From: an uncultured Campylobacter sp.
Lineage (GTDB): Bacteria; Campylobacterota; Campylobacteria; Campylobacterales; Campylobacteraceae
DNA length: 25,828 nucleotides
Assembly: GCF_938041645.1 (NCBI RefSeq)
Contig: NZ_CALIST010000013.1
Span: 1 to 25,828 of the forward strand
Reading direction: 5' to 3'
Notes under the pieces: generated by a model
Databases searched by the model: none
Told to the model about the DNA's origin: nothing
The model's input: only the letters and a program-made list of their open reading frames with translations
Position numbers and translations under genes: made by a program
Part shown: positions 21,569 to 25,828 of the stretch, piece after piece
How positions within the stretch are numbered: the stretch's first letter is position 1
How the letters are laid out: every line of letters begins with the position of its first letter

Positions 21569-23487
21569 AAGAGTTCCTGCGCGCCTTCAACTCGGGCGTA
21601 TTTGAAAAGGATCTCAGCGGCGAGCAAAAGGAGCTCGTGCGCAACCTCTTAAATATCGGCGCTATCAGCGTGCACAACGGCAAGCTCTACCTAAACGACG
21701 GCTATGTTTTCGGCAGGCTCGACATCGCGCGCGACGGCACGGGCTATCTGCAAAGCTTCGACGACCGCTTCAAGGCAGATCTCATCATCGAAAACAGATA
21801 TTTAAGCGGCGTGCATCTGGGCGATCTGATCCTAGCTAAAATTTTAAGCTCAAGAAAGTCCCGTCTGCACGCAAAGGTGCTGATGTGCGTCAAGCCCGCA
21901 TTTTTAACGAGCGTGGTTTATACCAAAAGCTTCGGGCGCGAAATTTTAGGCGTGAACGCCAAAACCGGCCTCGCAAATCCGCTCAAAGCCACGCAAAAAT
22001 CGCTAAAGCAGTTGCCCGCAAATACCCTTTTAAAGATCGATAATTTAACGAACGAAATCACCGAGGTGATCGGAAACTTAGCCGATCCCTTCGTCGATGA
22101 GAAAATTTCTTTAGCAATCTACGATAAAAACGACGAATTTAACGAAGCGTGCAAGCGGCAAGCCGCGAGCTTCGGCAGCGAAGTGGACGAGGCGCTGTAT
22201 CCGCAGCGCGTGGATTTGCAGCATCTGCCCTTTTGCACCATCGATCCCATCGACGCCAAGGATTTCGACGACGCGATCTATTTTGACGTAAAAGAGCGCA
22301 CGCTTTACGTTGCGATCGCCGACGTGAGTGAATACGTAAGCGAATACTCGCCGATCGATAAGGAGGCGAAATTTCGTGGCTTTTCGATATATTTCCCGCA
22401 CAGATCCGTGCCGATGCTGCCGCGCGAGCTTAGCGAAAACATCTGCTCGCTGATGCCAGATCTGCCTAGATTAGCCTTTGTTTTTAAAATCGCTTTGGAT
22501 GAAAATTTAAACCCGCAAAAAGAGGAGCTTTTCGAAGCGATTATAAGATCAAAACGTCGCTACGATTACGACGAAGTCGATGAAATTTTACGCACCCGCA
22601 AGGCGTGCGAGCCTGAAATTTTAAGCTGGCTCTTGCCGCTTAATGAAATTTGCGAGCGCCTGCGCCGCGCGAGGCTAAAACGCGGATTTGATTTCCGCAC
22701 CAAGGAGCTTCGTATCACGCTTGATGGGCACGGCCTAATAAGCTCCACTCGCTTTGAGACCGACACTCCGTCGCACAAACTCATCGAGGATTGTATGCTG
22801 CTAGCCAACAAAGCCGCCGCGGCGCGCATCGAGCGGGGCGTTTTTAGAAATCACGGCTCGGCGGAGCTTAAAAAAATTTACGCTCTGCTTGACGATCTGG
22901 CGCTGTTCGGCATCGACGCGCCCTATCAGAGCAACCTCGCCAAAATGATCGGCGAAATCCAAGCGCAAGCCGATACTATGGGTATCCGAGAGGAGGTCGA
23001 TAAGCTCATCATTAAGGCTCAAAAGCGCGCCGAGTACGGATCCGAATCGCGCGGGCATTTCGGGCTCGGATTTGATAACTACACGCACTTCACAAGCCCG
23101 ATCAGGCGCTATTCCGATCTCATTTTGCACCGCTTACTAAAGGCGCAGATGAGGGGTGATGAGAAATTTTATAATTACCTGCTTTTAAACATCGATGCGA
23201 CGTGCGCGCGGCTAAACGAGCTAGAGCGCGAGGCGGATAAGGTCGCGTTTGATTTTATGGACCGAAAATTTGCGCGCTGGGCCGCGGAAAGCTTAGGCAA
23301 AAAATTCCGCTGCTACATCGACGAAAACGGAAATTCCGTCACAGCAAAGCTCGACGACAAGCTAAAGGGGGCCAAAATTTTAGTTTCAAATTTCGCCGGC
23401 GACATTTTAACTCCCGTGCTAGTCGAGCTTACGGACGCAAACATCGCTAGCGGAGTGATCTTAGGCAGGGTGGTAAAGAAAATCTGA
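21565..23487 (+). CDS. rnr: RNase R / VacB-family 3'-5' exoribonuclease
   Basis: Degrades structured RNA from the 3' end in the cytoplasm. The RNB catalytic domain is clear: TIDPIDAKDFDDAI (metal-binding Asp residues, near residue 230), YVAIADVSEYV, FPHRSVPMLPRELSENICSL, and FTSPIRRYSDLILHRLL near residue 510. A short cold-shock-like region precedes it (GYVFGRLDIARDGTGYL). The C-terminal S1 part is short. The 640 residues compare with about 640 in other Epsilonproteobacteria and about 810 in E. coli. ATG 21565 overlaps the upstream stop (ATGA), and the stop shares a base with holA. Confidence 0.93.
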   Translation: MKEFLRAFNSGVFEKDLSGEQKELVRNLLNIGAISVHNGKLYLNDGYVFGRLDIARDGTGYLQSFDDRFKADLIIENRYLSGVHLGDLILAKILSSRKSRLHAKVLMCVKPAFLTSVVYTKSFGREILGVNAKTGLANPLKATQKSLKQLPANTLLKIDNLTNEITEVIGNLADPFVDEKISLAIYDKNDEFNEACKRQAASFGSEVDEALYPQRVDLQHLPFCTIDPIDAKDFDDAIYFDVKERTLYVAIADVSEYVSEYSPIDKEAKFRGFSIYFPHRSVPMLPRELSENICSLMPDLPRLAFVFKIALDENLNPQKEELFEAIIRSKRRYDYDEVDEILRTRKACEPEILSWLLPLNEICERLRRARLKRGFDFRTKELRITLDGHGLISSTRFETDTPSHKLIEDCMLLANKAAAARIERGVFRNHGSAELKKIYALLDDLALFGIDAPYQSNLAKMIGEIQAQADTMGIREEVDKLIIKAQKRAEYGSESRGHFGLGFDNYTHFTSPIRRYSDLILHRLLKAQMRGDEKFYNYLLLNIDATCARLNELEREADKVAFDFMDRKFARWAAESLGKKFRCYIDENGNSVTAKLDDKLKGAKILVSNFAGDILTPVLVELTDANIASGVILGRVVKKI

Positions 23488-24491
23488 TGTATAGAAAAGA
23501 ATTTGACGGGCTTATCGCAAGCGGAAGAGTGCCTAATTTCGTGCTTTTGCGCGGCGGAGACGATTTTTCAAACGAGCTTTACGCGCAGCGATTGAAGCAA
23601 ATTTACGCCTCGGAAAATTTTTTGAGTTTGTATTTTTTGGAGTATGATTTTGAGCAGGCGCGAAGCTTCTTGGAGCCCTCGCTTTTCGGCGGTAGCAACA
23701 CGCTTCACATCAAAACCGCCTCGCTCATCAAAAAAGAGGAGCTGCGAAGGCTCATCGCGCTGTGCAAGGCGGATGCGAACAACCATCTAATCTACGAGCT
23801 AAACGATAGCGAAATTTCGGTAAGCGCGGATTTTATCAAGGAATTTGAACGAAACGAAGTGAGGTTTTTCAAACCCTCGGGCGTGAATGAAGCCATAGCG
23901 CTGCTTGCGCAAAAATGCGAGATGTGCGGGCTTTTTGCAAACACCGCCGCGCTTAGCAGGATCTACGCCATCCACAACGAAAGCCTGAGCTTAAGTGCGA
24001 GCGAGATAGAGAAATTTGCAAGTTTGGGGCTCGAGCTTAGCCTGCAAAACGTAAATTTGATGGTTTATGGCCTTAGCGAGATGAGCTACGACGAGCTTTT
24101 CGATAAAATTTTCGGTCTAAGCGACTTTCGCGTAGATTTTTACAAAATGGCTCTGGGTGGCGGATACAACGAGATGGAGCTGATAAATTATTTCTACCGC
24201 CTGATTTATAGAATTTTTCGGCTGCACGCTTACGTGAAAATAAACGGCAGATTTGATTTTAAGGCGGTTTTAGGCTACCAGCCGCCCCCTTCCGTGGCCG
24301 CACAGATGCAGCGCTACGCCACTAGTTTTTCTACGCGGACGTTTTATCAAATTTTCGCTCACTTAAACGATTTGGAATTTGAACTTAAAAGCGAAAAGAA
24401 CGTAGCAAAGGATGAGCTTTTGCTTGCATCGTTTTTGAGGTTGCAGCGCATACTGCTAAGTTCGCTCGGGCAAAAAGCAAATATTAAGTGA
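23487..24491 (+). CDS. holA: HolA, DNA polymerase III delta subunit
   Basis: Clamp-loader subunit that opens the beta clamp. The 334-residue length, the N-terminal pattern (NFVLLRGGDDFSNELYAQRL), LYFLEYDF, SLFGGSNTLHIK and the helical C-terminal part (ELINYFYRLIYRIFRLHAYV) fit the divergent epsilonproteobacterial delta. It has no strong catalytic motif, as expected, because delta does not bind ATP. It follows rnr directly (TGATG), the same order known in C. jejuni and H. pylori, which supports the call. Confidence 0.82.
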   Translation: MYRKEFDGLIASGRVPNFVLLRGGDDFSNELYAQRLKQIYASENFLSLYFLEYDFEQARSFLEPSLFGGSNTLHIKTASLIKKEELRRLIALCKADANNHLIYELNDSEISVSADFIKEFERNEVRFFKPSGVNEAIALLAQKCEMCGLFANTAALSRIYAIHNESLSLSASEIEKFASLGLELSLQNVNLMVYGLSEMSYDELFDKIFGLSDFRVDFYKMALGGGYNEMELINYFYRLIYRIFRLHAYVKINGRFDFKAVLGYQPPPSVAAQMQRYATSFSTRTFYQIFAHLNDLEFELKSEKNVAKDELLLASFLRLQRILLSSLGQKANIK

Positions 24492-24559
24492 AATTTTAGT
24501 AATATCCCTTTGCATTTTTTGCAAAATCCTTGCCCGCAGACGCTGTTTGCGAGCTAAAA
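24491..24559 (+). promoter_or_regulatory. Putative promoter region for rpsF-ssb-rpsR
   Basis: The 84-bp gap has AATTTTAGTAATAT (about 24492-24505), near-identical to the word before prmA, and TAAAAT at about 24554-24559 preceded by TTTGCGAGC. Either could be the -10 region for the ribosomal operon. Confidence 0.35.
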
Positions 24560-24575
24560 TCCATAAGGAGAATTT

Positions 24576-24989
24576 ATGAGAAACTACGAGGTTTTATTCA
24601 TCGTTAAGCCCACGCTTACCGACGATGAAGTTAAAACAAAAGTCGATTTCGTCAAAGAAATCATAACCAAAAATGGCGGAGAGATCGCTTCCGTGATCGA
24701 AATGGGCGCTAGAAAGCTAGCCTATAAGATCGACAAATATGAGCGCGGAATTTATTTCGTAATCTATTTTAAAGCCGAGCCGAGCTTGATCTCCGAACTT
24801 GTTAGAAATCTACGCATCACCGAAGATATCATTAGATTTTTGACCGTCAAATATGAGACTAAGCGTGAAATTTCTGCTTGGGATAAACTAAGCAAAGGCA
24901 TCAAACTAAGCCCTGCGAAAAAAGAGCGCGAGTCAAAAGCGCCGGTAGAGCCGAAAGAGCCTGAAGAAGCAGCCAAAGAGGGCGAATAA
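24576..24989 (+). CDS. rpsF: Ribosomal protein S6
   Basis: 30S subunit protein that pairs with S18 on the 16S rRNA platform. Starts MRNYEVLFIVKPTLTDDEV, with the S6 signatures MGARKLAYKIDKYERGIYFV and LRITEDIIRFLTVK. The C-terminal tail (from about residue 107) is rich in Lys, Glu and Pro, as often seen in S6. AAGGAG lies 5 bp before the ATG. It is followed after 10 bp by ssb, then rpsR, the widespread rpsF-ssb-rpsR arrangement. Confidence 0.96.
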   Translation: MRNYEVLFIVKPTLTDDEVKTKVDFVKEIITKNGGEIASVIEMGARKLAYKIDKYERGIYFVIYFKAEPSLISELVRNLRITEDIIRFLTVKYETKREISAWDKLSKGIKLSPAKKERESKAPVEPKEPEEAAKEGE

Positions 24990-24999
24990 AGGATAAAAT

Positions 25000-25599
25000 A
25001 TGTTTAATAAAGTAGTTTTGGTAGGTAATTTGACCCGAGATATCGAGCTTAGATATCTGCAAACGGGCACCGCCGTAGGTAAAACCGGCATCGCCGTCAC
25101 GCGCAGATATAATAGCTCAAACGGCGAGAAACGCGAAGAAACGTGCTTTATAGACATAGATTTTTTCGGTCGTACGGCCGAGATCGCAAATCAATACTTG
25201 CGAAAAGGTAGTAAAATTTTGATCGAAGGCCGCTTAAAGCTAGATCAGTGGCAAGATCAGAACGGACAGAACCGAAGCAAGCACTCCATTAGCGTAGATA
25301 CGATGGAGATGCTAGGAAGCAATCAAGGTGGAAGCGGCGGCTATAATCAAGGCGGCAATTACGAGGGCAGCAATTATGGCGGAAGCTCCGGCGGCTACGG
25401 CGGAGGAAATTCTAACTATAGCGGCGGTAATTACGGCGGAGGAAATAGCTATGCTAATAGACAAAACTCAAATTTCAAAGGCGCAAAAAACGATTACAAT
25501 GCGCCTAAACAAAAAGAGCAGAGTTATGAAAGCACGATTCCGGAAGTCGATGTCGATGCCGATAAATACGATGACGGCAACGATACGATCCCATTTTAA
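25000..25599 (+). CDS. ssb: Single-stranded DNA-binding protein
   Basis: Tetrameric SSB for replication, repair and recombination. The OB fold is residues 1-105 (FNKVVLVGNLTRDIELRY, then GSKILIEGRLKLDQW). A flexible linker of Gly/Asn/Ser/Tyr repeats (GGNYEGSNYGGSSGGYGG and similar) runs to about residue 150, and the acidic tip ends DDGNDTIPF, the docking site for partner proteins. At 199 residues it is a little longer than average because of the linker. AAGGATAAAAT precedes the ATG. It sits between the two interacting ribosomal protein genes. Confidence 0.96.
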   Translation: MFNKVVLVGNLTRDIELRYLQTGTAVGKTGIAVTRRYNSSNGEKREETCFIDIDFFGRTAEIANQYLRKGSKILIEGRLKLDQWQDQNGQNRSKHSISVDTMEMLGSNQGGSGGYNQGGNYEGSNYGGSSGGYGGGNSNYSGGNYGGGNSYANRQNSNFKGAKNDYNAPKQKEQSYESTIPEVDVDADKYDDGNDTIPF

Positions 25600-25612
25600 T
25601 TAAGGAAAAATC

Positions 25613-25828
25613 ATGGCAGATAAGAGAAAATATACTAGAAAGTATTGCAAATTTACGGAGGCAAAGATCGAATTTATCGATTATAAGGACACGGCACTGC
25701 TAAAGCACTGCCTAAGCGAGCGCTTTAAGATTATGCCGCGTCGCTTAACCGGCACTAGCAAAAAATACCAAGAGATGGTAGAAAAGGCTATCAAGCGTGC
25801 GCGCCAAGCAGCCCTTATACCTTACATC
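25613..25828 (+). CDS. rpsR: Ribosomal protein S18 (3' end cut by window)
   Basis: 72 codons are visible of a protein usually about 86 residues long. It begins MADKRKYTRKYCKFTEAKIE and contains LSERFKIMPRRLTGTSKKYQ, the S18 signature that binds 16S rRNA beside S6. TAAGGAAAAA gives a binding site before ATG 25613, 13 bp after the ssb stop. The frame is open to the last base, so the gene continues past the window. Confidence 0.95.
   Translation, partial: MADKRKYTRKYCKFTEAKIEFIDYKDTALLKHCLSERFKIMPRRLTGTSKKYQEMVEKAIKRARQAALIPYI

Noticed and set aside
25328..25603. Plus-strand 91-aa Ala/Ile-rich ORF inside ssb
   Set aside because: It is the shifted frame of the Gly-rich linker of SSB; the repeat codons keep it open by chance.

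Overview
The window looks like chromosomal DNA of a Campylobacter species. The order pglB-A-C-D-E-F, the tight gene overlaps, the lone atpE, the rnr-holA pair and the rpsF-ssb-rpsR block all fit Epsilonproteobacteria. The core genes are clearly richer in G+C than C. jejuni, which points to a higher-GC oral species; C. gracilis is my best guess, an inference that is not proven here.

Bases 1-9399 hold the protein N-glycosylation locus pglB-pglA-pglC-pglD-pglE-pglF, running straight into hisH-hisA with overlapping stop and start codons. PglF, PglE and PglD make UDP-diNAcBac, PglC loads it onto undecaprenyl phosphate, PglA adds the first GalNAc, and PglB transfers the finished glycan to Asn in D/E-X-N-X-S/T. 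Bases 9478-15251 hold housekeeping genes: prmA-ftsH (overlapping), pssA, leuA and atpE. A tRNA-Leu(GAG) follows at 15321.

Bases 15406 to about 20150 are much more A+T rich and look acquired. A decayed plus-strand gene is followed by a minus-strand array, read from 19887 down to 15955. The array repeats one design three times: a membrane protein gene whose stop overlaps (ATGA) the start of a second gene. Only the last second gene is long, encoding a 368-aa RTX-repeat protein with a hydrophobic helical domain. The other two second genes are short N-terminal stubs. Two ~200-bp imperfect direct repeats with a conserved hairpin separate the modules, and the middle membrane gene is frameshifted. 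I read this as a decaying effector/immunity array with the immunity gene first. That is the most interesting system in the window.

Bases 20354-24491 hold an HDOD-like protein with a large low-complexity insertion, RNase R and the DNA polymerase III delta subunit, all overlapping. Bases 24576-25828 hold rpsF-ssb-rpsR, with rpsR cut by the window end.

A second theme is low-complexity peptide added in frame to conserved proteins: an Asn/Ser-rich N-terminal extension on PglB that runs off the window, a ~50-residue insertion in HisH, and a ~130-residue insertion in the HDOD protein.
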